Positions 1-7,779 of a DNA stretch of 64,000 nucleotides are shown piece by piece. Position 1 is the first letter of the stretch. Each line of letters starts with the position of its first letter. The DNA is from Coxiellaceae bacterium (lineage in GTDB: Bacteria; Pseudomonadota; Gammaproteobacteria; Coxiellales; Coxiellaceae). The DNA lies in the NCBI GenBank assembly GCA_029212885.1, contig JARGPC010000010.1:25014-89013 (forward strand), given 5' to 3'. Under the pieces are notes generated by a model. The model ran no database searches and had not been told where the DNA came from. It was given only the letters and a program-made list of their open reading frames with translations. The position numbers and the translations under genes were made by a program.

Positions 1-21
1 AGAAGATTATAAGGTTTTTTG

Positions 22-72
22 CTTAAGCAAGTATTAAAATGCTAGAATATTAGTATTTAATGCGGGCTTAAG
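22..72 (+). promoter_or_regulatory. Two candidate PmrA-type tandem repeats upstream of the DUF2845 gene
   Basis: Positions 56-72 read TTTAAT-gcggg-CTTAAG, an exact YTTAAK-N5-YTTAAK tandem repeat. Positions 22-38 read CTTAAG-caagt-ATTAAA, a weaker copy 34 bp upstream. This is the architecture bound by PmrA-type response regulators. No convincing -10 hexamer sits 10 bp downstream of either copy, unlike the effector-gene copies elsewhere in this window, so the assignment is tentative. Confidence 0.35.
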
Positions 73-171
73 GTTGCCATTTGATGCTTATTAGCTGTTG
101 TGATGGCTTGCTTTCAATGATGATATTGGTCACAATCGCTGTAGCTATTTGTTCAATGAAAGGAGTGCTGC

Positions 172-861
172 ATGAAGTTTGTCAGGAAGAATATATTGCC
201 GGTAGTGGCTGTCTTGGCGATGGTTACAGTGACAGTACAGGGATCGGCTGAGCAAATTTTGTGTCCTGGTAAGATGAATTTTGTTACCATTGGTGATGAT
301 GTTAATACAGTGATCAATACCTGCGGTAAACCACAGCGCGTTATTCAAAAAACTACACACCCTGATGCTAGGCCTAAAGATATGCACTGGTATTATTATG
401 GCAGTGGTAATAATTTTGTTGTGCATAATAGTATTGTGTCCTTTAGTCGTGGCAAGGTAGATAATATTGTTTCATCGGGTGCTTCAGCAGGTTCTTTAGA
501 CTGTGCTAATGGGCAAGTAAAGAAAGGTGATTCAATGGCTACGGTGCGTTCAAAATGTGGCTTTCCTGTGGCAACTGCGGATAATAAGCAGCTGTCTAAC
601 AGTGAAGGCAGCTATCAAGCGATAGGTGAAACGCAGCAACGAGAAGATCGTTATAACCCGCTTAACTTATTGCCACAATCGGGTAAATGGAAATCCCCGG
701 CTCAGCGTAAAAAAGAAGAGCAGGAACAAGAGGCGCGTAACCCACATAAATTTACGGTGCTGATTTATCAGCCCCAGCCTTATATGCAGAAAAAAGCATT
801 TATGTTTATTGATGATCGTTTAACACAGACGGGTCAAGTTACGGCGAATCCTGGGCAATAG
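172..861 (+). CDS. DUF2845 domain-containing secreted protein
   Basis: A 229-residue protein with a cleavable-looking signal peptide (about residues 1-26, basic start then hydrophobic core, ending near GSAEQ). The mature part carries two copies of a Cys-containing SmpA/DUF2845-like unit. Each has a Cys, a glycine-led start, a V..V...CG.P motif (LCPGKMNF..VINTCGKP near 30-54 and LDCANGQ..VRSKCGFP near 103-126). The C-terminal third is charged (KKEEQEQEAR) and probably extended. DUF2845 proteins are common in Legionella-type genomes and of unknown function; a periplasmic role is inferred from the signal. The start is supported by AAAGGAG 7-8 bases upstream. It stands alone. Confidence 0.8.
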   Translation: MKFVRKNILPVVAVLAMVTVTVQGSAEQILCPGKMNFVTIGDDVNTVINTCGKPQRVIQKTTHPDARPKDMHWYYYGSGNNFVVHNSIVSFSRGKVDNIVSSGASAGSLDCANGQVKKGDSMATVRSKCGFPVATADNKQLSNSEGSYQAIGETQQREDRYNPLNLLPQSGKWKSPAQRKKEEQEQEARNPHKFTVLIYQPQPYMQKKAFMFIDDRLTQTGQVTANPGQ

Positions 862-1224
862 TATTGCTATATCAGATTTCAGCTTGTTCAATGTAGAATA
901 GATTCCTTATATATAAAGAATACGGGTAGTTGTGTCTTTCTGGCTATGATACCTTTTCAATTATGGAGCATTAAGAAGGTTGATATAATCAGTAAAGTGC
1001 AGCGGAAATCTCAAGTTATCCACAGGGTATTGGTCTTTATACGATCAAAAAACCTAGTAAAAACCCGTGGTTGGTTGACATATGCTTGCTCTTTGCTCAA
1101 ATGTTCAGTAATATATTTTTTTGTAAGCGATCGCTTATGCTTACAAGGGAATAGTGCTGAGGCTCGTATCTAGCTAGAAGTGGGGGTGGTACTAAATCAT
1201 CTATCATGACGAAGGGGTGAGCGT
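862..1224. other. Intergenic region with a DnaA box and a nested palindrome
   Basis: No credible gene is seen in these 363 bases; an open frame at 946-1173 has no ribosome binding site or family resemblance. The stretch holds a perfect DnaA-box nonamer TTATCCACA at 1016-1024, a TTGACA hexamer at 1075-1080 without a good partner -10, and an inverted repeat at 1121-1146. It is the leader region of the RRM gene. Confidence 0.4.
1121..1146. repeat. Nested inverted repeat (GCGATCGC core)
   Basis: TTGTAAGC at 1121-1128 pairs with GCTTACAA at 1139-1146, and inside it TAAGCGATCGCTTA (1124-1137) is itself a perfect 14-base palindrome. It lies about 80 bases upstream of the RRM gene. It could be a protein-binding operator or an mRNA leader hairpin; no T-run follows, so it is not a terminator. 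Confidence 0.45.
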
Positions 1225-1533
1225 ATGAACAGTAAAATCTTTATTGGCAATTTGCCATGGTCCGTAGGCGATGATGCATTAAGAGAAACGTTTGGGCAAT
1301 ATGGCTCAATTCTTGAATGTGTTGTTATTAAAGAACGTGATGGTCGGTCTAAAGGTTATGGTTTTGTAACGTATACAATACCCAATGCCGCAGAGGCAGC
1401 TATCAAAGAAATGAATGGTGCAGAATACTGTGGGCGTTGTATTAATGTTAATGAAGCGATGAGTAAACACAGACCGATCTTAACAGAGTCTGAGTCTACC
1501 AGCGGTTCGGGTGGAGCAGCGGCAGCGGCGTAG
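1225..1533 (+). CDS. RNA recognition motif (RRM) RNA-binding protein
   Basis: A 102-residue single-RRM protein. RNP-2 is KIFIGNLPW at residues 4-12 and RNP-1 is the KGYGFVTY octamer near 42-50, with the usual spacing; the aromatic residues that stack on RNA are present. A short tail rich in Ser, Gly and Ala ends the protein. Small glycine-tailed RRM proteins occur in cyanobacteria and Legionella-type bacteria and are generally linked to RNA binding under stress. Start supported by AAGGGG about 9 bases upstream. A stem-loop follows the gene. Confidence 0.85.
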   Translation: MNSKIFIGNLPWSVGDDALRETFGQYGSILECVVIKERDGRSKGYGFVTYTIPNAAEAAIKEMNGAEYCGRCINVNEAMSKHRPILTESESTSGSGGAAAAA

Positions 1534-1545
1534 TTTAGTCTGATC

Positions 1546-1618
1546 GGAGTGATGGTTCGGTTCTTTTGGTTCGTTCAATCACTCCACTGCCTTTAATCTT
1601 TTCAATCCTTTTTTTACT
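1546..1618 (+). terminator. Possible terminator after the RRM gene
   Basis: GGAGTGAT (1546-1553) pairs with ATCACTCC (1578-1585) across a 24-base loop, followed by T-rich sequence with a T-run near 1610. The loop is long and the T-run distant, so termination is only a possibility. Confidence 0.3.
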
Positions 1619-1753
1619 TTCCGTTATAACCAAGTGGTGTACCTAAACCTGTTGTAAAGTCATAACCGGGTAAAGCTGGGTAAGCATTATTACCTTCAAT
1701 GATTTCGCACTAAATGGTATTATTCGGTCAATTTTAATAAACGTGTGAGTAAT

Positions 1754-2089
1754 ATGAGTAACCTGCCTAATTGCCCGGAATGTGATTCCGCCTATGCTTA
1801 TGAAGATCGTGGTCAATATATATGTCCTGAGTGTGCTCATGAATGGAGTTTACAAGAAGAGGAGGCTGAAGCTGAAAAAGTAATTAAAGACGCTAATGGA
1901 AATATGTTAAATGATGGCGATAGTGTGACGGTGATTAAAGATTTAAAAGTTAAAGGCAGTTCATCAGTGGTGAAGGTGGGCACTAAGGTTAAAAATATCC
2001 GATTGGTTGAAGGTGATCATGATATCGATTGTAAAATAGACGGTATTGGTGCGATGAAATTAAAGTCGCAGTTTGTTAAAAAAATATAG
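1754..2089 (+). CDS. yjdM: YjdM/PhnA-type zinc-ribbon protein
   Basis: A 111-residue protein beginning [20 protein letters not shown]. Two CPEC knuckles (near residues 7-10 and 26-29) form the N-terminal zinc ribbon typical of YjdM (formerly PhnA). The C-terminal half is the family's small beta domain ([25 protein letters not shown] is the region, residues about 50-75). Despite the old name it is not a phosphonate-degrading enzyme; function is unsettled. I chose the ATG at 1754 over a GTG nine bases upstream because family members start at this point; no strong ribosome binding site is visible. Confidence 0.85.
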   Translation: MSNLPNCPECDSAYAYEDRGQYICPECAHEWSLQEEEAEAEKVIKDANGNMLNDGDSVTVIKDLKVKGSSSVVKVGTKVKNIRLVEGDHDIDCKIDGIGAMKLKSQFVKKI

Positions 2090-2234
2090 TGTGTATTTTT
2101 TACTATAGCTGTACTAAGAGGTTACATTTTCCCCTTCAAAATAAACTGTGTTGATGGCTTTGATGTACGATATGTTCCAGTTGTATTACAATGCAAAATA
2201 GAACTGGTTAATTACCTTACGAGAGAGGCTGCTA

Positions 2235-2897
2235 ATGATTCGCACACTGTCCTGTTTTTTTGCATTGATGATTTTATTATTCAGCACGCAAGCATTTGGT
2301 TTTGAGTTAAGGTCTACTGGATTTAAAAATGGCGCCAGTCTGAAAGACAAGCACGTGGCATGTAAATACAGTAAGAAGCAAAAGCAAGTGGTGTATGGTA
2401 AGAATCAAAGCCCTGCTTTGAAGTGGAGAAAAGCGCCGAAGAAAACGCAGTCATTTGTGTTGGTAGTTTCTGATCCTGATGTGCCGGTGAATCGACGCAA
2501 TGTTAATGTTACGGGTAAGGTGATTGCAAAAGATGCGCCGAGACGTCGGGTGTTTCACTGGATAGTGACCGATATCCCTCGCGCAGTGCATCGCTTGCGA
2601 GCGGGTGCGGGTTCACTACCGCCAGTCAATCTTAATAAACCTGTTACACAGTTAAAAAACAGCTGGGCCAGAATTGTGCCTTATACCGATCGCGTATTTT
2701 TTTCTGATAGCTATGTAGGGCCGTGCCCACCGAGCAATGATCAGCGCGTGCATCATTATATTTTTAATTTATTTGCGCTGGATGTGCCTTCTGTGCCTGA
2801 AGGGCTAAATGAAAGACAGCTAATTAAATTTATTAATAAACATACGATAAAACAAGCGACATTAACAGGTACCAGAACAAATCGTATGACCAATTAA
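2235..2897 (+). CDS. Secreted YbhB/YbcL-family (PEBP-like) protein
   Basis: A 220-residue member of the phosphatidylethanolamine-binding / Raf-kinase-inhibitor-like family with an N-terminal signal peptide (about residues 1-22). The ligand-pocket motifs are visible: SPALKW, the DPDVP motif near residue 82, FHWIVTDIP, and the GPCPPSNDQRVHHY block in place of the usual GPCPP.G.HRY. Bacterial members are periplasmic or cytoplasmic proteins of unknown ligand. Start supported by GAGAGAGGC upstream of the ATG. Monocistronic by position. Confidence 0.8.
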   Translation: MIRTLSCFFALMILLFSTQAFGFELRSTGFKNGASLKDKHVACKYSKKQKQVVYGKNQSPALKWRKAPKKTQSFVLVVSDPDVPVNRRNVNVTGKVIAKDAPRRRVFHWIVTDIPRAVHRLRAGAGSLPPVNLNKPVTQLKNSWARIVPYTDRVFFSDSYVGPCPPSNDQRVHHYIFNLFALDVPSVPEGLNERQLIKFINKHTIKQATLTGTRTNRMTN

Positions 2898-2926
2898 TCT
2901 CATATCAGGTATTTGTTGCCATAGTC

Positions 2927-3952
2927 TCAGCGGATTTGATTGGCGGCTGATCCAAGCGCCACCGCCAGGCTATCAATATCATCTGCGATCTTTGGCTCGC
3001 CATGTGGGTCGACATATGTATAAATGTTTGAGCGCCTAATCTGCTGACCATTGGTTTGGGTTAAGTTAAATAAACCTGAGCCTGCCGTTAACTGATGCAC
3101 TGTTGTATCATATGCGGTATCAAGTGTTATTTCCTCGTCAGGTGGGTCTTCAGACTGTATCTTAATGTTTTGCCATCGATCACCAAAATACAAAAAATAT
3201 GTGACCGCTGCCAAAATCCCTACCCCGAACGCAAAAGCAAGTATATTGTCAGTATCTTGTTCTAGCTGATTGCACAAGTAATCATCGCCAGGGGGGGTGT
3301 AATAGTCAACACCACAGATTTTTTTTATTTTTAACAGAACACCTCTAGCTAGTGCGTCACAGAATTGAGATGTGAGAATATTTGGTCGGGCATCAGGCTC
3401 GGAGTGTGACCTGCAGTATATATTATTATTCATCAGGATTGGTTTAGCACATGCATCAGCGCATAGTCCGGGCGCAGGGGGCGTCGAAAAATCTTGTCTG
3501 AAAGGAAGCAGTATCAAGACAACTGGCATAGGAGTAAGGAAAAACCATAAGAACATCTTGATGAAATTCACGGTGTGATATTGAAAAGGAAAGGGCCCGA
3601 ATCTGTTTTGTGATGTGATTTCAGTGTGACTGACGAAGTTAAGCCGCTTCTGCCCCAGTTTGCTCACTTGAGCTAAGCGATTAAAGTCATCTGTTTTTCT
3701 ATAGAGCTGCCCTACAGGGTTTGGCTCAGCAAAGTTAATGGAAATAGTGGGTACGATCTGTCCTGAATGTGATGAATCTCTATTCTTAACAGAGTATTCA
3801 ATGCCTAGGAAACTATGCATTAGTGCACTGATCGCATTATTTTTTTTAGGTGCAATAACAAAGCGCCAGCCTTTCGCTGCAATGGGGGGCTCTGGTGCAA
3901 CATTTATTACTACTTGGCCACACCTGTTTCGAGAGGTAGGTCGTTGTCTCAT
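2927..3952 (-). CDS. Orphan two-span membrane protein with a Cys-rich loop
   Basis: 341 residues, family not recognised. Two hydrophobic spans are visible, at about residues 131-150 and 237-256. Between them lies a loop with six cysteines (C164, C168, C180, C198, C213, C227), which suggests a periplasmic, disulfide-bonded loop. The C-terminal 80 residues are polar and acidic. The start is uncertain: no good ribosome binding site precedes the first ATG, and an internal Met133 just before the first span is an alternative. A C7 coding run (G7 on the + strand, 3291-3297) lies inside the gene at the TPPGDD segment. Confidence 0.5.
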   Translation of the reverse strand: MRQRPTSRNRCGQVVINVAPEPPIAAKGWRFVIAPKKNNAISALMHSFLGIEYSVKNRDSSHSGQIVPTISINFAEPNPVGQLYRKTDDFNRLAQVSKLGQKRLNFVSHTEITSQNRFGPFPFQYHTVNFIKMFLWFFLTPMPVVLILLPFRQDFSTPPAPGLCADACAKPILMNNNIYCRSHSEPDARPNILTSQFCDALARGVLLKIKKICGVDYYTPPGDDYLCNQLEQDTDNILAFAFGVGILAAVTYFLYFGDRWQNIKIQSEDPPDEEITLDTAYDTTVHQLTAGSGLFNLTQTNGQQIRRSNIYTYVDPHGEPKIADDIDSLAVALGSAANQIR

Positions 3953-4204
3953 GTTTTTTTACCGTTTCTCATAAATAACTTACTGATACTATTAATATGT
4001 TTATATATACGTTTTGATATTACGTGTTTTTATTTTTTTTTCAATCACCGGGGTGGCATCACAACAGTTATTAAGCCTAATGATGTGATTTCTCAAAGTG
4101 CCGTGCTGAGTAAATTGCGACACAGCCTGTGTCGTAATTATGAATTGAGCGAGGCTTTGAATCAGCGCCTAAAAAAACCGTTGTGGAAGCTGAAGAAGAG
4201 CCTG

Positions 4205-5071
4205 TTATGGATTGATTGCCGTATCCATATGATTTGCCGCTTCGAGCGTATTGGATAACAGCATCGCAACGGTCATCAAGCCCACACCACCTGGGACGGG
4301 GGTGATGGCTTTAGCGCGATTTTTGGCAGTATCAAAATCGATATCACCACAAATGCTGCCATCATCACGGCGATTAAAGCCGACATCGATAACAATACAT
4401 TGATCGTTGATCCATTCGCTTTTAATAATGCCGGGGTTGCCTATACCTACGACTAAGATTTCGGCTGAGCGCACTTGCTGTTCTAAATGTTTGGTAAAAC
4501 GATGACATACGGTAATCGTCGCTTTGGCTAATAATAACTCCAATGCCATTGGGCGACCAACAATATTCGATGCGCCGATGATCACAGCATTTTTACCAAC
4601 GCAATCGATATCATAATATTGCAACAGCTTCATCACACCCCAGGGTGTGCAGGGGCGTAATAACGGTTGGCGTTGGGCTAGTCGCCCTATGTTATAGGGA
4701 TGAAAACCATCCACGTCTTTGTTGGGATCAATTTTTTCGAGTAAGCGATCAGCCATCGCCACATCAGGTAATGGCAATTGCAATAAGATGCCATGCACAG
4801 CGGGATCTTGGTTTAAGGCTTCTAATGTATCAGTGATTTGTTGTTCACTGCTGTCGGCAGGTAAGCGATGACAGGTTGAGATGATGCCCACTTGTTCGCA
4901 GCCACGTTGCTTATGGCCGACATAGGCTTCTGATGCAGGGTTTTCGCCGACTAATACTACGGCCAGGCCGGGGGCGATTAAATCTTGATCTAAGCGTTGT
5001 TGCACGCCAGCCGCCACTTGTTGTTTGATCTCAGCGGCGACCGGCTTGCCGGAAAGTATATTGTCAGTCAT
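4205..5071 (-). CDS. folD: Bifunctional methylenetetrahydrofolate dehydrogenase/cyclohydrolase FolD
   Basis: 288 residues, normal length for FolD, the cytoplasmic enzyme interconverting 5,10-methylene-, methenyl- and 10-formyl-tetrahydrofolate with NADP. The Y50..K54 active-site pair (AYVGHKQRG) is intact. The CTPWGVM substrate loop, the GASNIVGRPMALEL dinucleotide-binding block and the C-terminal TPVPGGVG signature are present. The usual PGGVGPMT reads PGGVGLMT, a Pro-to-Leu change at a well-conserved site. The gene stands alone, with its end 253 bases beyond the orphan membrane gene. Confidence 0.95.
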   Translation of the reverse strand: MTDNILSGKPVAAEIKQQVAAGVQQRLDQDLIAPGLAVVLVGENPASEAYVGHKQRGCEQVGIISTCHRLPADSSEQQITDTLEALNQDPAVHGILLQLPLPDVAMADRLLEKIDPNKDVDGFHPYNIGRLAQRQPLLRPCTPWGVMKLLQYYDIDCVGKNAVIIGASNIVGRPMALELLLAKATITVCHRFTKHLEQQVRSAEILVVGIGNPGIIKSEWINDQCIVIDVGFNRRDDGSICGDIDFDTAKNRAKAITPVPGGVGLMTVAMLLSNTLEAANHMDTAINP

Positions 5072-5108
5072 CTGTTACCCTAAAGTCTCAAAGCTGATTC
5101 ATTATGCC

Positions 5109-6167
5109 TTAACTCGCGTTATGCTGGAAGGTGTAATTTTTATCCATTAATTGCTCGATAATTTCAGCTAACGACCTGTGCACTTCGGACGTTGGGTGAA
5201 TGTGATCCCAAAAGATATAATTCGTAGGGTCAGCGCAAGGGTGTGCGCCACTCTTCACGCTCTGGCCGACCTGATAAGCTTCCATTAACTCTGGTGAGTG
5301 ACTAATCATTAATGCGAGTCGCTTATTATTCGGTGCTAGCTCATCAGTCATGCGGTTGATGTTGTTGTTGGCATACAGCAAGCTACCACCTTGCCAGCAA
5401 GCGGTGTTTACGTTGCTAAAGTGGGTATGATGCTCTTGATTAAATTTGGCAGTGTTGTTGATGATCTCTTTAAACAGGCTATAAATATCAAAAGTATGTA
5501 AGTCGATATTAGTATGTTGCTTGCTGTAGTTGGCTAGTGCATTAGCTAATTTTTGGTTATGCATCACCGTTAAGTCATGTAGGTTTTTCACAATACCGCC
5601 TTCTATAGCGCGTGGTGTGCCACCGAGGTCGGGTAAATTCAATACTAAAATATTTTTTGCGCCATTACTGACTAATTTTTCAATATCGGCCATGTATTGC
5701 GTAACAACGTGTGTGGTGTCTTTGTCGACTTGCTTGCTGCCAGGCAAGTAATCATTACCACCGCTCCATATTACAAATAAGGTATGAGATTTATCGTAGC
5801 CTAAGTCGCGCACAATATAGTCATCAATCTCTTCACCGACAGTGACAGGGAGAAAACCATCAAATGGGTTATGTAAGAATGTTGTTGCACCACCAGTCGC
5901 GTAGTTTTGTGAAGTGGTGTAATAAATGCCGTAATAGTGATCAGAAAGATTCTCAGCCCAGGTACGGCCATCAGAAAAGCGTCCACGATAATAAGGGGGT
6001 GATGGCGGGAACTGATGAAAGTCGTGCGCATACAAGTTGCCATTGTCGGTTAGGCTGTCGCCAAAATATACAATTTCCTTGATCGGGGTGCCATTGGCTA
6101 GAGCACTTAGTGCCCAAAAGCTTAAGCAGGTGATAAAAACAATGCAGAGGTGTTTTATGGTTTTCAT
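5109..6167 (-). CDS. Secreted GDSL-family lipase/acylhydrolase
   Basis: 352 residues with a signal peptide (about 1-25, ending ALANG). All SGNH blocks are seen: GDSLTDNGN with nucleophile Ser38, the block II glycine near 92, GGNDY with Asn138, and the C-terminal DHIH with Asp321 and His324. The arrangement matches the secreted lysophospholipase / glycerophospholipid:cholesterol acyltransferase group (PlaA-like in Legionella), which acts on host or bacterial phospholipids; the exact substrate cannot be told from sequence. It is transcribed divergently from the secreted cysteine protease across a 260-base gap, so two exported hydrolases share one regulatory region. Confidence 0.85.
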   Translation of the reverse strand: MKTIKHLCIVFITCLSFWALSALANGTPIKEIVYFGDSLTDNGNLYAHDFHQFPPSPPYYRGRFSDGRTWAENLSDHYYGIYYTTSQNYATGGATTFLHNPFDGFLPVTVGEEIDDYIVRDLGYDKSHTLFVIWSGGNDYLPGSKQVDKDTTHVVTQYMADIEKLVSNGAKNILVLNLPDLGGTPRAIEGGIVKNLHDLTVMHNQKLANALANYSKQHTNIDLHTFDIYSLFKEIINNTAKFNQEHHTHFSNVNTACWQGGSLLYANNNINRMTDELAPNNKRLALMISHSPELMEAYQVGQSVKSGAHPCADPTNYIFWDHIHPTSEVHRSLAEIIEQLMDKNYTFQHNAS

Positions 6168-6380
6168 GCAGAACTTCCTGGTTGTATAACGGAGGCATCA
6201 GCTTACAAGATGCATTTCAAGTTGACAATATTTTTGCCGTAGATGAGATGACAACGCGAAAATGGTGCATTTTTACCTGTTTTTACTGTGTTTTTTGCAC
6301 GCAAGGTAGCGCTGCAAGTTCATTTTGATAGGTGTTTTGTCATGCTTGTGTAACATTCTTATGTGTGATTAGCTATAGAT

Positions 6381-6420
6381 TAACTACTAGGAGCGTAGTT
6401 ATTAACCCAAGTTAAAGGAG
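6381..6420 (+). promoter_or_regulatory. 5' leader hairpin and ribosome binding site of the C1 protease gene
   Basis: TAACTAC (6381-6387) and GTAGTTA (6395-6401) form a perfect 7-bp stem with a 7-base loop, ending 13 bases before a strong AAAGGAG (6414-6420) that serves the ATG at 6428. The stem could influence mRNA stability or bind a regulator. No ligand-binding RNA family is recognised. Confidence 0.4.
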
Positions 6421-6427
6421 TTCCGTT

Positions 6428-7474
6428 ATGTCCAAACGCGTGTCTTTTCTTTCTATAACCCTCGGTTTAGTAGCTGGTGTTAGTTTAGCCAGCAGCTCAT
6501 TAGCAGCACCTAATACTGTGCCGGTAAAACTCATGCTCAATAACCACGGTACAAAAATTGTAAGTTTGTTAAAAATTACACCTAGTAAACAAGCCGCAGC
6601 ACAATTAAAACAAAATGTGCAATTTATGCTAGATAATCCGCATTATGCAGAGGTACATGATGCTAAAACTCCTGAAAAAACTTATGTAGGTATGCACGGT
6701 CTGCCTGTATTAGATCAAGGTATGCACGGCAGTTGTGCAACATTTGCTTCAACAGCAGGTGTTGATACAGTATTCCCAATCACTGGCGATAGCAGTGTGA
6801 GCCAATTATGTAACTTAGAGTTGGGTCAAACGCTAAATAATCCTCCAGGTACATCGGGTGGTTGGAATGGTTCTTTTGGTTATGTAGTGTTAGGTCAAGT
6901 GCAGGATCATGGCTTCTTAACCATGGAATACCAAAAAGCTAATGGCTGTGGTGGTTTGAAAGACTATCCAAGAAGCAGTAGCAATATTGGGCAGCCAATG
7001 GATCAACAAACCTTTGAATCTAACAGCAATAAAAACTTCACATCAGCTGACTGGAAAGTGTTACACAAATACAACGGTAGTTTTGCACCGATTAATCCAG
7101 CAGAAGGCGCAAAAGTATTGACCGATGTGAAAGCAGCATTAAACAGAGGTCATGTGGTTGTGTTTGGTACTGTGCTAAACCAATATCAGGGTCAAGCAGG
7201 TGCGATTGGTGATTATAAAGGTCATAACGATGTGTGGACTTTAACACCAGCAATGCAAAACATTAACGCTGGCCATGAAATGGTAATCGATGGTTACGAT
7301 GATAACGCTTGCGCTGCTTACAATAACGGTCAAGACAAACAATGTGGTTTGTTACGTTTACGTAACTCATGGGGTAGCTTTGCCGGTAACGCAGGTGATT
7401 ACTACATGACTTACGATTTCTTCAAAACTATGGCGATTGAAGATTATGAAGTAGGCCAAGGTGTAAATGCTTAA
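6428..7474 (+). CDS. Secreted papain-like (C1 family) cysteine protease
   Basis: 348 residues: signal peptide (about 1-27, ending SSLAA), a propeptide-like segment, then a C1 peptidase fold. The oxyanion Gln97 and catalytic Cys103 lie in LDQGMHGSCATFAS. The catalytic His283 is in AGHEMVIDGYDD and Asn313 in LRNSWGS, all in papain order and spacing. Export by the general secretory pathway is inferred from the signal peptide, with possible onward type II secretion. Strong ribosome binding site AAAGGAG. A strong terminator follows at 7574-7604. Related bacterial C1 proteases are frequent in Legionella. Confidence 0.85.
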   Translation: MSKRVSFLSITLGLVAGVSLASSSLAAPNTVPVKLMLNNHGTKIVSLLKITPSKQAAAQLKQNVQFMLDNPHYAEVHDAKTPEKTYVGMHGLPVLDQGMHGSCATFASTAGVDTVFPITGDSSVSQLCNLELGQTLNNPPGTSGGWNGSFGYVVLGQVQDHGFLTMEYQKANGCGGLKDYPRSSSNIGQPMDQQTFESNSNKNFTSADWKVLHKYNGSFAPINPAEGAKVLTDVKAALNRGHVVVFGTVLNQYQGQAGAIGDYKGHNDVWTLTPAMQNINAGHEMVIDGYDDNACAAYNNGQDKQCGLLRLRNSWGSFAGNAGDYYMTYDFFKTMAIEDYEVGQGVNA

Positions 7475-7500
7475 CTTTGTCATCTTGGATGATGATATTT

Positions 7501-7568
7501 TGTCATCCCGAGTGACGACCTGTCATCCCGAGTGACGACCTGTCATCCCGGCCCCCGAGCCGGGATCC
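7501..7568. repeat. Dispersed palindromic element with two 20-bp direct repeats
   Basis: Two tandem copies of TGTCATCCCGAGTGACGACC (7501-7520, 7521-7540) lead into TGTCATCCCGGC..., whose arms ATCCCGGC (7544-7551) and GCCGGGAT (7558-7565) pair around a six-base loop. It is one of at least five related copies in the window, all intergenic and downstream of + strand genes. Resembles REP-type elements. Confidence 0.7.
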
Positions 7569-7573
7569 ACATC

Positions 7574-7604
7574 AAAAAGCGAGGCTAGGTACCTCGCTTT
7601 TTTT
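7574..7604 (+). terminator. Rho-independent terminator
   Basis: A-run, GCGAGG (7579-7584), seven-base loop, CCTCGC (7592-7597), then seven T. With the flanking A and T runs the stem extends to 11 bp. It ends the C1 protease transcript and could work in both directions. Confidence 0.8.
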
Positions 7605-7714
7605 ACACCTCTTACACCATCTACCCCCTTTAGCTCATCGATGTAATAAATACATGCATTTTCATGTTGAACAGATTGCGAATTCATCATAAAAATCAGC
7701 AGTTTATTTCTCTA

Positions 7715-7747
7715 GCTAATTTTAAATTAAGCTTTGCTGTGTACAAT
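7715..7747 (+). promoter_or_regulatory. Degenerate PmrA-type box and -10 of the ankyrin gene
   Basis: GCTAAT (7715-7720), five bases, ATTAAG (7726-7731), then exactly 10 bp to TACAAT (7742-7747). The hexamers deviate from YTTAAK (4/6 and 5/6 matches), but the spacing is identical to the perfect copies at 16453 and 21955. It lies 33 bases upstream of the ATG. Confidence 0.45.
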
Positions 7748-7779
7748 TGTCGCTCAGGTAGATGGTGTGAGATTGTATT

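Noticed and set aside
946..1173. 75-residue open frame between the DUF2845 and RRM genes
   Set aside because: No ribosome binding site, no family resemblance, and it runs through a palindrome and a DnaA box.
3914..4258. 114-residue + strand frame antisense to the orphan membrane protein start and the folD end
   Set aside because: Covers an AT-rich gap and runs into folD; hydrophobic run is low-complexity and no start signal is seen. A decayed gene fragment at 4060-4216 cannot be excluded.
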